A stretch of 64,000 bases of DNA from Ancylobacter tetraedralis (GCF_014195655.1 NZ_JACICD010000006.1:124001-188000); one strand, 5' to 3'; shown: positions 8,900 to 18,409, counted from the first letter of the stretch. Numbers and translations: made by a program. Notes: a model not told the origin generated them from the sequence alone.

Positions 8900-10807
8900 T
8901 CATGCCGCGGTCAGGTCGCGAAGGGTGCACGCCGGATCGGCCAGCACCAGATGCCCACCGCCCAGATCCACCATGGCGAGCTGGCCGGGCGCGCCGCCGC
9001 GGAAGGTCTCCGGCCAGTTGGCCGGATCGGACATGCTGGCGCTCGGCACGCAGGTCGCGAAATCGAGCCGGCGATCGAGATCCGGCAGCGGCACCGCCTT
9101 CAGCAGCGCCTGCGTGTAGGGATGCGCCGCCCGCTCGAAGATGGCATCGCGCGGGCCGATCTCGACAATGCGCCCGCGTGCCATCACGGCGATGCGGGCC
9201 GCCATGTAGTGGACCACCGCCAGATTGTGCGAGACGAACAGATAGGTGAGCCCGAGCGAGGCCTGCAGGTCCTTGAGCAGGTTGAGCACCTGCGCCTGCA
9301 CCGAGACGTCGAGCGCGGAGACCGGCTCGTCGCAGATGATCAGCTCGGGGTTCAACGCGATGGCGCGGGCGATGCCGATGCGCTGGCGCTGCCCGCCCGA
9401 AAAGCTGTGCGGGTAGCGGCTCAGGAAGCGCGGGTCGAGCCCGACGCACTCCATCAACTCCACCGCGCGCCGCTTCTGCTCGGCGTCGGTGCCCGCGCCC
9501 TGGATGATCATCGGCTCGCGGATGATGTCGAGCACGGTCATGCGCGGCGACAGCGAGGAGACCGGATCCTGGAAGATCATCTGCATGCGCGGGCGGAACG
9601 CCCGGAGCGCGGCCCCCTCCAGCGCACGCACATCGATCGGGCCGGCGGCATCGTTGACGATGATGGAGCCGGAATCGGCACTGCGCGAGCGCATGATCAT
9701 GTGGCCGACGGTCGACTTTCCCGAGCCGCTCTCGCCCACCAGACCGAGGCACTGGCCGCGCAGAACGTCGAAGCTGACATCGTCCACCGCGACGACGCCG
9801 GCACCCTTCTTGCCCCCGTAGGTCTTGCGCAGGTTGCGCACGCTAAGCAGAACCGGCGGCGCCGCCGGCCGGATCAGCTCCGTCACCCGCGCCGGGATCT
9901 CGTCGGCGCGCCGGGCGAACTCGCGCGGCAGCACCGGGGCAATGTCGCGCAGCGCCACCAGCCGCTCGCCCGGCTTCATGTCGAAATCCGGCGAGGCCTT
10001 GAGCAGCGCCTTGAGATAGGGATGCTGCGGCCGGCGGAAAATGTCCTCGGCCGTGCCCGCTTCCATCACCTGCCCGCGATAGGCCACCACCACCTCGTCG
10101 GCCATGTTGGCGACCACGCCGAGGTCATGGGTGATGAGCAGGATCGCCATGCCGATCTCCTGCTGGAGATCCTTCATCAGCTTCAGCACCTGCGCCTGGA
10201 TGGTGACGTCCAGCGCGGTGGTCGGCTCGTCGGCGATCAGCAGCGCCGGCCGGCAGATCAGCGCCATCGCCAACATGGCGCGCTGGCGCAGGCCGCCCGA
10301 CAGCTCGAACGAATACTGGTCGTAGGAGCGGTGCGGATCGCGGAAACCCACCAGATCGAGCATCCGCTCGGTCACCGCGCGCGCCTCGCGGCGCGGATGT
10401 GGACGGTGAAGCTGCAGCGCCTCCTCGATCTGGTTGCCGATCGTATGCACCGGCGAGAGCGAGGACATCGGCTCCTGGAAGACCATGCCGATCCGCCCGC
10501 CGCGCAGCCTGCGCATCTTGCGGCCGTCGCGGTCGAGGCTGGCGAGGTCGACCAACTTGCCCGGCTTGGCCGGGTCGGCGAACAGGATCTGCCCTTCGGT
10601 GATGAAGCCGTTGCGCGGCAGCAGGCCCATCACCGCCTGCGAGATCACCGTCTTGCCCGATCCGCTCTCGCCGACCAGAGCCACCGTGCGCCCGGCCGGA
10701 ACGCGCAGCGACACGCCCTTCACCACCTCGTTGGGCTGGCCGTGCAGCGTGAAGGAAATGCGCAGGTTCTCGATGCGCAGGACATCGGCGGCACCGGGCT
10801 GCTCCAC
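8900..10807 (-). CDS. Fused dual ATPase of a peptide ABC importer (DppD-DppF in one chain)
   Basis: A 635-residue protein with two complete ABC ATPase domains. Domain 1 has Walker A GESGSGKT near residue 40, signature LSGGLRQR and Walker [13 protein letters not shown]. Domain 2 has Walker A GESGSGKS near 363, signature FSGGQRQR and Walker [13 protein letters not shown]. Oligopeptide C-terminal extensions follow each domain. A GTG start with a GAGGG box is used; the gene begins 3 bases after the cyclase-like gene stops. It supplies ATP hydrolysis to the adjacent binding protein and permeases. The position directly behind the signalling cassette suggests co-transcription. Confidence 0.93.
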   Translation of the reverse strand: MEQPGAADVLRIENLRISFTLHGQPNEVVKGVSLRVPAGRTVALVGESGSGKTVISQAVMGLLPRNGFITEGQILFADPAKPGKLVDLASLDRDGRKMRRLRGGRIGMVFQEPMSSLSPVHTIGNQIEEALQLHRPHPRREARAVTERMLDLVGFRDPHRSYDQYSFELSGGLRQRAMLAMALICRPALLIADEPTTALDVTIQAQVLKLMKDLQQEIGMAILLITHDLGVVANMADEVVVAYRGQVMEAGTAEDIFRRPQHPYLKALLKASPDFDMKPGERLVALRDIAPVLPREFARRADEIPARVTELIRPAAPPVLLSVRNLRKTYGGKKGAGVVAVDDVSFDVLRGQCLGLVGESGSGKSTVGHMIMRSRSADSGSIIVNDAAGPIDVRALEGAALRAFRPRMQMIFQDPVSSLSPRMTVLDIIREPMIIQGAGTDAEQKRRAVELMECVGLDPRFLSRYPHSFSGGQRQRIGIARAIALNPELIICDEPVSALDVSVQAQVLNLLKDLQASLGLTYLFVSHNLAVVHYMAARIAVMARGRIVEIGPRDAIFERAAHPYTQALLKAVPLPDLDRRLDFATCVPSASMSDPANWPETFRGGAPGQLAMVDLGGGHLVLADPACTLRDLTAA

Positions 10808-10810
10808 GCC

Positions 10811-12553
10811 TCAGGCCCTCGCCATGTTGAGAATGCCGAGCACCGCCTTGCCCGCCATGACCTCGCCGAGCGTGGCCGCATCGGCGATCGCATAGGCCGA
10901 AATGCTCGCCCCGCTGATGTCCATCGTCACCTCGCGCGCGGTCAGCCGGGAGAAATCGAAGCCCGACGCCTCCGCCGCCTCCTTCGAGACGACATAGTCG
11001 GACAGGAATTCCTTGGAGGCGCTCTCCAGCGTCGCCGCCACCGCCACCGTGTCGCCGATGGCGTGCAGTTCATTGGCACCGAGCCCGTCGCTCACGCGCG
11101 CCAGCACGACGCGGCCGGTATGAATGCCGATGCCGGCGCGGATCGGGATGGGCAGCGCTCCGCGCATCTCGCCATTCAGCAGTTCCAGCACGCGCGACAT
11201 GTCCCGCGCCGCCCGCAGCGCGGCACGGGCGCCCGTGGATTTCTTGTCCGACGTGTCGAATACCGCCATCAACCCGTCGCCATACATCTGATCCACACGA
11301 CCGCCATGGCTCTCCACCGCCTGCCGCATCTCCGAGGAGAAGCGGTTCACCAGCACGGCGATCTCATAAGGAAGCCGGTTGTGCGTCAAGGTGGTGAACG
11401 CGCGAAGATCGAGCACGAGGATCGTGGCCTCGCGCTCCAGCGCCCATTCCATCGCCGCCTCGTCCTGGTCGACATCGAAGCGCCGGCCGAGCACCGGCAT
11501 CAGGATGCGCACGCCAAGGTCCTGCGTCGGGCGCAGCTGGCAGGCGAGGCGGATATTCTCGGGCGCACCGAGGCTGGCCAGCACCATGCGCTCGCCGCCG
11601 AACGGCTCGGCGACATGCTCGCTGCCCGAGAGCACCTGCACACGGCAGGTCGCGCAGCGCCCACGCCCCCGGCAGGAGGAGGGGTGCGGAATATGGTTGA
11701 TGCGGCTCGCCTCCAGCACCGAGGTGCCGCGCGGAACCTCCACCCGGCCGAAGCCGCGATAGGTGATGGTGACGATCGCCCCCACCCGCCGGCGGATATA
11801 GAACACGCCGATGAGACCGGCGAAGGCGGCGACGAAGCCCGCCACGCCCCAGTAGAGCGTGCCCCCGGCCATGGCCAGGCGCCCAGCCTGCGCGGCGGTC
11901 AGCGCTTCCGGCGCGGGCCCCAGCGCCGCCTCGCGCCCGCCGGCAATGAACCCCATCAGCGCCAGGCAGGGAATGAGCACGGCGAGCACGAGCCCGGCAA
12001 TGCGCCAGCGCGCGGTGTACCAGTTCTGGTAACGCATGGCGTGATGCATCCCGATCACGCCATGGCTCCACGCCACCACCAGCAGCAGGCTCTGCGAGAA
12101 CACCGCGCCGGGCCACAATTTGTACAGCACCGCCTGGTAACCGGTATCGACGCCGAACCAGGTATGGGCGATGCGCGTCTGCACAACGTGGTTGACGACC
12201 AGCAGCGGAATGGCGAGGCCGGACATGATCTGCCAGGCCTCGTCGCGCGGCATGCGCCAGGTGCGCCGCAGCGTGACCCGGTAGGCGGTGAGGCCCATAT
12301 GCGCCAGCGCCGCGCCGTATAGCAGCAGCGTGCCGGGCAGCGACTGCCAGATCAACCAGCGCCATTGCTGGACATGCTGCATCGCCTCGACCCCGAACAC
12401 GCCGACGGCGTGGTTGAGCAGGTGGGTCAGCACGAAGGCGAACAGGATGATGCCGGACCATTGCCGCGCCCCGCACGCCCATGGCACGTCGCGCAGGTGC
12501 GTCCGCTTGTGCCCGGTATCCTCATCCGGTCTGGTCGTCGAACTCAGCGACAT
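10811..12553 (-). CDS. Membrane protein with six helices, plant-type 2Fe-2S ferredoxin domain and degenerate class III nucleotide cyclase domain
   Basis: A 580-residue protein. Residues 30-255 contain about six membrane helices with several histidines (H44, H48, H85, H122, H164, H170), resembling a cytochrome-b/succinate dehydrogenase-type anchor as in Sinorhizobium CyaC. Residues 262-352 form a 2Fe-2S ferredoxin domain with C294, C300, C303 and C338 (CX5CX2CX34C). Residues 375-560 form a class III cyclase domain. The two metal-binding aspartates are present (D382 in LDLRAFT, D426 in YGDG). The other key positions are substituted: the lysine is Q422, the base-selecting aspartate is H497, and the transition-state Asn and Arg are A504 and T508 (GDTVAVAATLE). 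It probably senses redox state or binds nucleotide; catalysis is doubtful. Confidence 0.85.
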   Translation of the reverse strand: MSLSSTTRPDEDTGHKRTHLRDVPWACGARQWSGIILFAFVLTHLLNHAVGVFGVEAMQHVQQWRWLIWQSLPGTLLLYGAALAHMGLTAYRVTLRRTWRMPRDEAWQIMSGLAIPLLVVNHVVQTRIAHTWFGVDTGYQAVLYKLWPGAVFSQSLLLVVAWSHGVIGMHHAMRYQNWYTARWRIAGLVLAVLIPCLALMGFIAGGREAALGPAPEALTAAQAGRLAMAGGTLYWGVAGFVAAFAGLIGVFYIRRRVGAIVTITYRGFGRVEVPRGTSVLEASRINHIPHPSSCRGRGRCATCRVQVLSGSEHVAEPFGGERMVLASLGAPENIRLACQLRPTQDLGVRILMPVLGRRFDVDQDEAAMEWALEREATILVLDLRAFTTLTHNRLPYEIAVLVNRFSSEMRQAVESHGGRVDQMYGDGLMAVFDTSDKKSTGARAALRAARDMSRVLELLNGEMRGALPIPIRAGIGIHTGRVVLARVSDGLGANELHAIGDTVAVAATLESASKEFLSDYVVSKEAAEASGFDFSRLTAREVTMDISGASISAYAIADAATLGEVMAGKAVLGILNMARA

Positions 12554-12562
12554 GGGTGACCG

Positions 12563-13081
12563 TCAATGCACCTGTTCATGAGTCGCCGTAAGGGCGACCT
12601 TGTGGCCTGCATCGACGGCCGGCGTCCCCTTGGGAAGACGTTCCACCAGCTGGGCACAGATATTGTTGAGTTCCATGATCTGGCGGCCCAGTTCGCGCAC
12701 GACCGCATGGTTGAACGGGCGCGATTCCTTCAGGAGCTGGAGGAACGGCTCGCGATCGACCCGGAGCGCGACAACCGGCGTCTCCGCCGTGATGGTGGCC
12801 ATGCGGTTCTGGTCGCACAGCACGCCGGCCTCGCCGAGCAGCACGCCGCGCACATGCTCGGCGAAGTCGATCACCCCGTGGGCCGTGACGAGCGACACCT
12901 TGAACTGGCCGTCCAGCACGATGTAGACGGCATCGGACGCATCGCCCTGCGCGTAGATCACCTCGCCGGGCTGGAACACGACACGGTCGCTGATCATGGC
13001 GAGCAGCTTCAGCTTGGCGCCCTCCACATCGCGGAACATGCGGAACTTCTGAAGCGACCGGACTTCGTCCTCGATGGTCAT
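12563..13081 (-). CDS. Stand-alone cyclic nucleotide-binding domain protein
   Basis: A 172-residue protein that is essentially one CNB (Crp-type) domain, residues 15-130, without a DNA-binding helix-turn-helix. Recognisable parts are the FQPGEVIYAQGDASDAVYIVLDGQFKV beta-roll (read here as two segments), and the phosphate-binding cassette LLGEAGVL followed by NRMATI. The cassette keeps the Glu and the Arg that contact cyclic nucleotide. A helical tail (FNHAVVRELGRQIMELN) follows. Its ATG overlaps the stop of the exporter gene (ATGA), and the cyclase-like gene starts 9 bases after it. Translational coupling suggests it binds or gates the exporter, or reads the cyclase-like partner. Confidence 0.85.
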   Translation of the reverse strand: MTIEDEVRSLQKFRMFRDVEGAKLKLLAMISDRVVFQPGEVIYAQGDASDAVYIVLDGQFKVSLVTAHGVIDFAEHVRGVLLGEAGVLCDQNRMATITAETPVVALRVDREPFLQLLKESRPFNHAVVRELGRQIMELNNICAQLVERLPKGTPAVDAGHKVALTATHEQVH

Positions 13082-15813
13082 TTCACAGCCTCCTGCGGTT
13101 GTGGCTCGCGAACCGGCGCCACTGGCCGACCCTCCTGAGCTTGCGTGCCGGACGGGGAGCCCTTTCGCTCGGCTCCCGCCAGCTTGGCTCCCTCGAATGT
13201 CAACACCAGATCGAACGCGTCGAGATCATCATCGTTCGACTGCGCGACGATGACGGTCCGGCCCGCCATCGCCTCGAAGATATTCTCCATGATCATATGC
13301 GCCTCACTCGCTCCGAAGCTAGAGAGAGCGTCGTCAAGAATGAGAATGTCGGGCTGGCGCAGCAGAGCGCGGGCCAGATGCACCGTCACCCGCTGCTGCA
13401 CCGACAGCAGGCGGCCGCCCGGGCCGGCATCCTGCTCAAGGCCCTTGGAGACCACGAAGCTCTCCAGCCCCAGTTCGTCGAGCACCGCATGGGCGGCGTC
13501 CAGCAGCTTGTCGCGCGCGTGCATCTTGCCGTAGCGGATGCGGCCGAACAGCAGGTTGTCGCGGATCGTCGCCGCCGGCATCAGCCGCTCGGGATCGTAG
13601 AACTCGATCTCGCCGGCATCCTTGGCCGGCAGGAAGTCGCGGAAACTGCCGCGCGCGCGCAGCACGCGGGCGACGAGGTGCTCGTCGATCAGGCTGAGCC
13701 GGTGGCGCGGCTCCACATACATGAGCGCGTAGCCGACCAGCTTGTCGCGCAGTTCCGGCGAGAACTGGCGGCGCTGGCCACGCTGCCACGTGCCCTGCAA
13801 CTGCGGCCACAATTCGCTGAGCTCGGCCTCGTCGATGAACGAGTAGCGCTCGCGCAGCGGGTTGTCCGCGGCGAGGCCCTGGAAGGCCTCCGCCACCGTC
13901 TCCACCATCTTGAGGCCGATATTGGTGAGCGGGGCCACCAGCGCCTCGGCGGCGATGATCGACCGCACGAACGGATCGTGGGCCAGTTTCTCCGCCTCGA
14001 ACCGCTTGCCGATCGACACGCCGAACAAGAGGTTCTCGCCGATCGTGGCATTGGCGTTGAAGCGCTCGGGCTGGAAGGTCTCGACATAGCTGGCCAGACC
14101 CAGCTGCTCATAGCGCGCGTAAATGGCGCCTCGCGCGCCCAGCAGGCGCTCGGCCAGATCCTCGCCAAGGTCGTCGCCCAGCTTGCTGGTCAGGCCGACG
14201 CGGAAGATGTCGTCATAGCCGCGCACGGTGCGCAGCGCCTGGATGATGGCGGCGTCGAGATCGGCCGGACCGGAAAGGCCGCTGGCATGGTAGTCGATCC
14301 AGTCGGCATCGGGCGAGACGATCGGATTGTTGGTGGCGAGCGCCTCCTCCCGCCAGTAGCGGGCATCGGCATCCTTCGGCTCGTCCGGCACCGGCAGCGC
14401 CCGGCGCAGCGCGAGGCACAGATTGTCGCGGATCGAGCCGGACATGATGAAGGGTTCGCCGGAGGCATAGAGCATCACGGCGCTCGCCTCGCGGTCCGAC
14501 ATCGCCCCCACCTCGTGCCCACCGATGGTGACGCTGCCCTGGTAGTCGGTGATCTGCCGCCCCAGCACCTTCGGCAGGATATCGCGCCCGCTGCCGGCGG
14601 CGCCCACCAGCGCGACGCGGCCCGGCCGGCCGATGGCGGCGGACATGCGGTCGATCTGCACGAGGCCGCGCCCGTTCATCACCCGCAGCCCCACGATGGT
14701 GATCGGCGCGTCGCGCGGGATCGGCTCGGGCTCCCGCACCGGATCGGGCGGCAGAAGGGTATCCTTGTAGAAGGCTCCCACCACCTGCTCGTATTTCACC
14801 GTCACGTCCGCGCGCTGCTGGTCCCAGTCGATCAGTTCCTTGATGGGGCCGGGCAGGTCGCGATAGGCGGCGATGACCGCCACCAGCTGGCCGATGTCGA
14901 GCCGCCCCTTGAGCGCGAGATAGCCGCCCAGCGTGTAGAAGATGAAGGGGGTGAGCTGGGACAGGAGGTTGTTGAGGAACTTCACCGCGAACTTGCGGCG
15001 GTAGAGCTGCAGACGAATGTGGAACAGCGTGCCCAGGCGCTGGCCGATCTCGGCCGCGCTGTAGAGCGCCACGCCGAACACGTGCAGCGCCGGCGCCGCA
15101 TCGATCATTTCGCCGATGCGCCCGGCCAGCCGGCGCGATTCGATCTGCCGCATCCGCCCGAGGCGGATCTGCTCGCGACGCAGATAGGGGATCACCACGC
15201 CCTGCACCAGGATGAGCGAGAGCGACAGCGTGCCCAGCCACATGTTCTGCGCCAGGATGAAGGCCATCGCGGTGATGGCCTGGGTGCCGAGGAAGGCCGG
15301 CGTGATGAAGGCCTCGCCGAAGAAGCCGCCGATCGGCTCCACCTCGTCCTTGATCATCGAGGTGACCTCGGCGGACTTGGTGGTGCGCACATCCTCCGGC
15401 CGGAAGCGCATGACCAGCTCGAAAAGTTCGAAGCGCAGCCGCCGCAGCATCCGCTCTCCGAGCACGCCTTTGCGGATGTTGATGACGTATTTGAACCAGC
15501 CGTTGATCAGCGTGAGCACGAGAAAGACCATGCTCAGCGCGAACAGGTAGGGCACCTGCGCCAGCAGCAGGCCATCGGTGATCTGCCAGGTGGCGCCGCC
15601 GAGGAAATCGGGCAGCGAGAGCGAATAGTCGAACAGGCGCGCGCCCGCCTCGCCGTGCTTGAAGACGTTACCCTGGATAGCCTCGTTGACGATGCGCTTG
15701 GGCACGTCGAGCGACCACCAGTAGAAGGGCAGCGACGCCACCACGAAGATCAGGACGATCAACTGCTCCCGCCGGCTGTGGTGCCAGACATAACTGAAGA
15801 AATTGAGGGACAA
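13078..15813 (-). CDS. ABC exporter-like membrane protein with degenerate, expanded nucleotide-binding region
   Basis: A 911-residue protein beginning at a TTG codon. Residues 1-340 form an ABC-exporter transmembrane domain of about six helices. The rest looks like an ABC ATPase that has been expanded and inactivated. The Walker A position reads GAAGSGRD (404-411), lacking the essential Lys and Ser/Thr. The signature is LSVQQ (803-807), Walker B ends ILILDD instead of DE (823-828), and the switch histidine is Gln (Q858, VIVAQ). Three copies of the motif that normally follows the Q-loop (SIRDNL 460-465, TIGENLLFG 590-598, TIRDNLLFG 749-757) suggest internal duplication. ATP-driven transport is doubtful. 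It is first in the cassette with the CNB and cyclase-like genes. Confidence 0.8.
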   Translation of the reverse strand: MSLNFFSYVWHHSRREQLIVLIFVVASLPFYWWSLDVPKRIVNEAIQGNVFKHGEAGARLFDYSLSLPDFLGGATWQITDGLLLAQVPYLFALSMVFLVLTLINGWFKYVINIRKGVLGERMLRRLRFELFELVMRFRPEDVRTTKSAEVTSMIKDEVEPIGGFFGEAFITPAFLGTQAITAMAFILAQNMWLGTLSLSLILVQGVVIPYLRREQIRLGRMRQIESRRLAGRIGEMIDAAPALHVFGVALYSAAEIGQRLGTLFHIRLQLYRRKFAVKFLNNLLSQLTPFIFYTLGGYLALKGRLDIGQLVAVIAAYRDLPGPIKELIDWDQQRADVTVKYEQVVGAFYKDTLLPPDPVREPEPIPRDAPITIVGLRVMNGRGLVQIDRMSAAIGRPGRVALVGAAGSGRDILPKVLGRQITDYQGSVTIGGHEVGAMSDREASAVMLYASGEPFIMSGSIRDNLCLALRRALPVPDEPKDADARYWREEALATNNPIVSPDADWIDYHASGLSGPADLDAAIIQALRTVRGYDDIFRVGLTSKLGDDLGEDLAERLLGARGAIYARYEQLGLASYVETFQPERFNANATIGENLLFGVSIGKRFEAEKLAHDPFVRSIIAAEALVAPLTNIGLKMVETVAEAFQGLAADNPLRERYSFIDEAELSELWPQLQGTWQRGQRRQFSPELRDKLVGYALMYVEPRHRLSLIDEHLVARVLRARGSFRDFLPAKDAGEIEFYDPERLMPAATIRDNLLFGRIRYGKMHARDKLLDAAHAVLDELGLESFVVSKGLEQDAGPGGRLLSVQQRVTVHLARALLRQPDILILDDALSSFGASEAHMIMENIFEAMAGRTVIVAQSNDDDLDAFDLVLTFEGAKLAGAERKGSPSGTQAQEGRPVAPVREPQPQEAVK

Positions 15814-15917
15814 GGCCTTTGCGCCCTTCGCTGGCAGAACCTAAAATTCCGATCGTCATAAATAGGCAGCCGACCACCCACGCGCATGCACGATCACCAA
15901 ATCCTGAGAAGGCTATC

Positions 15918-16961
15918 ATGATCGCAACCATTCCGCTCTACCCCGGCCGGCGCAGTGCGTTGAAGCGGCTCGCTCTTTGCGGGTTCGCGCTGCTTGTCGC
16001 GGCGCCCGGATCCGCGCTCCCCGCTTCAGCCGGGCAGGACGGGCGCGACCTCGTGCTGTTCGACGGCTTCGAGGGCACGGATTTCGCGCCGGGCGGCGGA
16101 CTTTACTACAAGGACAACCACGAGCAGGAGGCCGGCAGCTACGCGTTTGAGTCCGAGATCGTGCGAAGCGGCAAGCAGGCCATCGAACTCTCCGTGCGCT
16201 CGCAGTGCAAGAAGCAGAACGGGCTGTGCAGCGAGCGCGCCGAGGTGTGGGAGAAGCCGGAAGTGCTCGTGCTCTATGGCGAGCCGGTCTGGTACGCACT
16301 GTCCATGCGCATGGCGACGCCCATCCCCACCGAGCCGCATCGCTACGTGATGGCGCAGTGGAAGCGCGAGATCATTCCCGGCGCGCATGGCGACTACTCA
16401 CCGCTTCTGGCACTGCGGCTGGTCGACGGGCGTCTCGTCGCCACCGTCGACACCGACACCGGCACGTTCCAGCCGACCGGCACGGCGGAGCGGCCGACCG
16501 CGTGCCGGCCCGGCGAGGCGCCGGCCGGCACGCCCGACGAATTCGGGCAGTTCCGTACCTTGGTCGCCGCCGCGCCGGGCGAGCATGCACCGGCGCAGAT
16601 CGGCTTTCCCGGCTGCTCGCCAGACCTCGTCATCACCCCGCGCGGGGGCACCTTGCCGGCACTGGATTCGGGCTGGATCGACTTCGTGTTCCAGGTGAAG
16701 CCCGGCCCCGGCGGCGACGGGCGCATCGACATCGTGGCCAACGGCCAATGGATCGTCACGGTGGAGGGCAAGATCGGCCACGAGGGCGATGGCCTCGGCG
16801 AGCACATGTATTTCAAGTTCGGCCCCTACAGGGCCGGCCAGGACGGCATCTGGAAGCTCTGGTACGACGATTTCCGCCGCGGGCCGGCCTGCACCGATGT
16901 CGCCAGCGCCGAACTCTGCGCCACGCTGGGGGCGGGGGTAAAGTCGGCCCTCACGCCTTGA
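15918..16961 (+). CDS. Secreted polysaccharide lyase (heparin-lyase-like fold)
   Basis: A protein of 347 residues from the ATG preceded by GAGAAGG; an in-frame start 99 bases upstream lacks support. The N-terminus is a signal peptide (RRSALKRLALCGFALLVAA, cleavage near the ALPASAG segment). The mature part begins VLFDGFEGTDF and includes RSGKQAIELSVRSQCKK, ERAEVWEKPEV, the conserved substrate-groove block WYALSMRM followed by AQWKRE, and a C-terminal YFKFGPYRAGQDGIWKLWYDDFRRG split across strands. This pattern matches the Polysacc_lyase (PF14099) group. It probably cleaves an acidic glycan outside the cell or in the periplasm. Its 3' end overlaps the convergent dehydrogenase gene by 11 bases. 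Confidence 0.75.
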   Translation: MIATIPLYPGRRSALKRLALCGFALLVAAPGSALPASAGQDGRDLVLFDGFEGTDFAPGGGLYYKDNHEQEAGSYAFESEIVRSGKQAIELSVRSQCKKQNGLCSERAEVWEKPEVLVLYGEPVWYALSMRMATPIPTEPHRYVMAQWKREIIPGAHGDYSPLLALRLVDGRLVATVDTDTGTFQPTGTAERPTACRPGEAPAGTPDEFGQFRTLVAAAPGEHAPAQIGFPGCSPDLVITPRGGTLPALDSGWIDFVFQVKPGPGGDGRIDIVANGQWIVTVEGKIGHEGDGLGEHMYFKFGPYRAGQDGIWKLWYDDFRRGPACTDVASAELCATLGAGVKSALTP

Positions 16962-18291
16962 CGAGACCGGCGGGGGAGAGCCCCGCCTTCGCGAACACGT
17001 TGCGGGTGTCGACCAGCACGCGCGCGTGGGCCGCCACCAGCGCGTAGTCGACCTCGTCATGGTCGGTGGCGACCAGCACCGCGTCGACGCTGTCCAGCAG
17101 CTCGGCGGTCAGCGCCACCGATCGCTTGCCGCTGAGCCGGCCATGGCGCCGGGTCGGCGGCAGCGCCGCGACGAAGGGGTCGTGGAACTCGCAGTCCCCG
17201 CCGCGCTCGTCGATCAGTTCCATCAGCTTGAGCGCCGGGCTCTCGCGCACGTCGTCCACGTTCTTCTTGTAGGCGACGCCGAGCACGAGGATGCGCGCGC
17301 CCGAGAGCCCGCGCCCGGCCAGCCGATCCAGCGCTTCCGCCAGCTTGTCGACCACGAGATAGGGCATGCGCGTGTTGATCTGCCCGGCCAGCTCGATGAA
17401 CCGCGTCTCGATGTCGAACTCGCGCGCCTTCCACGTGAGATAGAACGGGTCGATCGGGATGCAGTGCCCGCCCAGCCCCGGGCCGGGATAGAACGGCATG
17501 AAGCCGAACGGCTTGGTCGCCGCCGCCTCCAGCACTTCCCAGATATCGATGCCCATGGCGCCGTAGACGGTCTTCAGTTCGTTCACCAGCGCGATATTGA
17601 CCGAGCGGAAGATGTTCTCGGTCAGCTTCGCCGCCTCGGCGACCTGGGTCGAGGATACCGGCACCACGCGGGTGACGAGATCGCGATAGAGCGCGCTCGC
17701 CAGCCGGCCGGCCGCCTCCCCCTCGCCGCCCACCACTTTCGGAATGGTGGCGGTGGAGTAATGCGCATTGCCGGGATCCTCGCGCTCGGGCGAGAAGGCG
17801 AGGAAGAAATCCTGCCCGCACACCAGCCCGCCGGCTTCCAGGATCGGCTTCACAACCTCCACCGTGGTGCCCGGCCAGGTCGTGGATTCCAGCACCACCA
17901 GCTGGCCGGGCCGCAGCGTGTGGGCGATGGCGCGGGCGGTCTCCTCCACGAAGGAGAGGTCCGGCTCGCGCTGGCGGGTGAGCGGCGTCGGCACGCAGAT
18001 GAGGATGGCATCACAATCCGCGAGCGGCGCGAAATCCTGCGTCACCGCGAAACGCGACGTGGCGAGCGCGGCCGCCATCCGCGCGGCGGGAATGTACTTG
18101 ATCACCTGCCGGCCACTGGCGATGTCGGCGACACGCTGGGGATTGATGTCGAAGCCGGTGACGGGGAAGCCGGCCTCCACCGCCACCAGCGCCAGCGGCA
18201 GGCCGACATAGCCGAGCCCGATCACGCCGATGCGCGCGCGGCGGGCGGCGAGACGCTGTTCGAGGCGGGCGGCGGGGCTGTCATCGGTCAT
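16951..18291 (-). CDS. Nucleotide sugar dehydrogenase (UDP-sugar 6-dehydrogenase, WbpA/WecC type)
   Basis: A 446-residue NAD-dependent enzyme that oxidises the C6 of a UDP-hexose or UDP-HexNAc to the uronic acid. The NAD-binding motif GLGYVG lies near residue 26. PTPLTRQREPDLSFV and LESTTWPGTT are family blocks. FFLAFSPEREDPGN marks the central region, the catalytic cysteine is in GGHCIPIDP, and LGVAYKKNVDDVRESPAL belongs to the C-terminal domain. The WbpA-like subgroup is suggested by VGLPLALVAVEAG. It would supply an acidic sugar for the glycan processed by the convergent lyase and nearby glycosyltransferases; that link is inferred. Confidence 0.9.
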   Translation of the reverse strand: MTDDSPAARLEQRLAARRARIGVIGLGYVGLPLALVAVEAGFPVTGFDINPQRVADIASGRQVIKYIPAARMAAALATSRFAVTQDFAPLADCDAILICVPTPLTRQREPDLSFVEETARAIAHTLRPGQLVVLESTTWPGTTVEVVKPILEAGGLVCGQDFFLAFSPEREDPGNAHYSTATIPKVVGGEGEAAGRLASALYRDLVTRVVPVSSTQVAEAAKLTENIFRSVNIALVNELKTVYGAMGIDIWEVLEAAATKPFGFMPFYPGPGLGGHCIPIDPFYLTWKAREFDIETRFIELAGQINTRMPYLVVDKLAEALDRLAGRGLSGARILVLGVAYKKNVDDVRESPALKLMELIDERGGDCEFHDPFVAALPPTRRHGRLSGKRSVALTAELLDSVDAVLVATDHDEVDYALVAAHARVLVDTRNVFAKAGLSPAGLVKA

Positions 18292-18409
18292 GGAGCGGCT
18301 CGCGCGGTGCGGGATGGCGAGCGCGTGGTCTAGCCGCCCCGTGCCCGGCGCACAACGCCCGGTCCTCGGCTTCGCACGGACTTGACCTGCGCGCGCCCCT
18401 GGCCCGGCC

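Noticed and set aside
8669-12322. Very long plus-strand open frame of about 1,217 codons opposite the transporter and cyclase genes
   Set aside because: It is antisense to well-supported genes, His/Arg/Gln-rich with no family resemblance, and is expected from the high third-position GC of the genuine strand.
13099-15861. Long plus-strand open frame of 920 codons opposite the exporter gene
   Set aside because: It is the mirror image of the exporter reading frame with low-complexity composition and no ribosome-binding site; similar antisense frames lie at 54033-56153 and 57749-60550.
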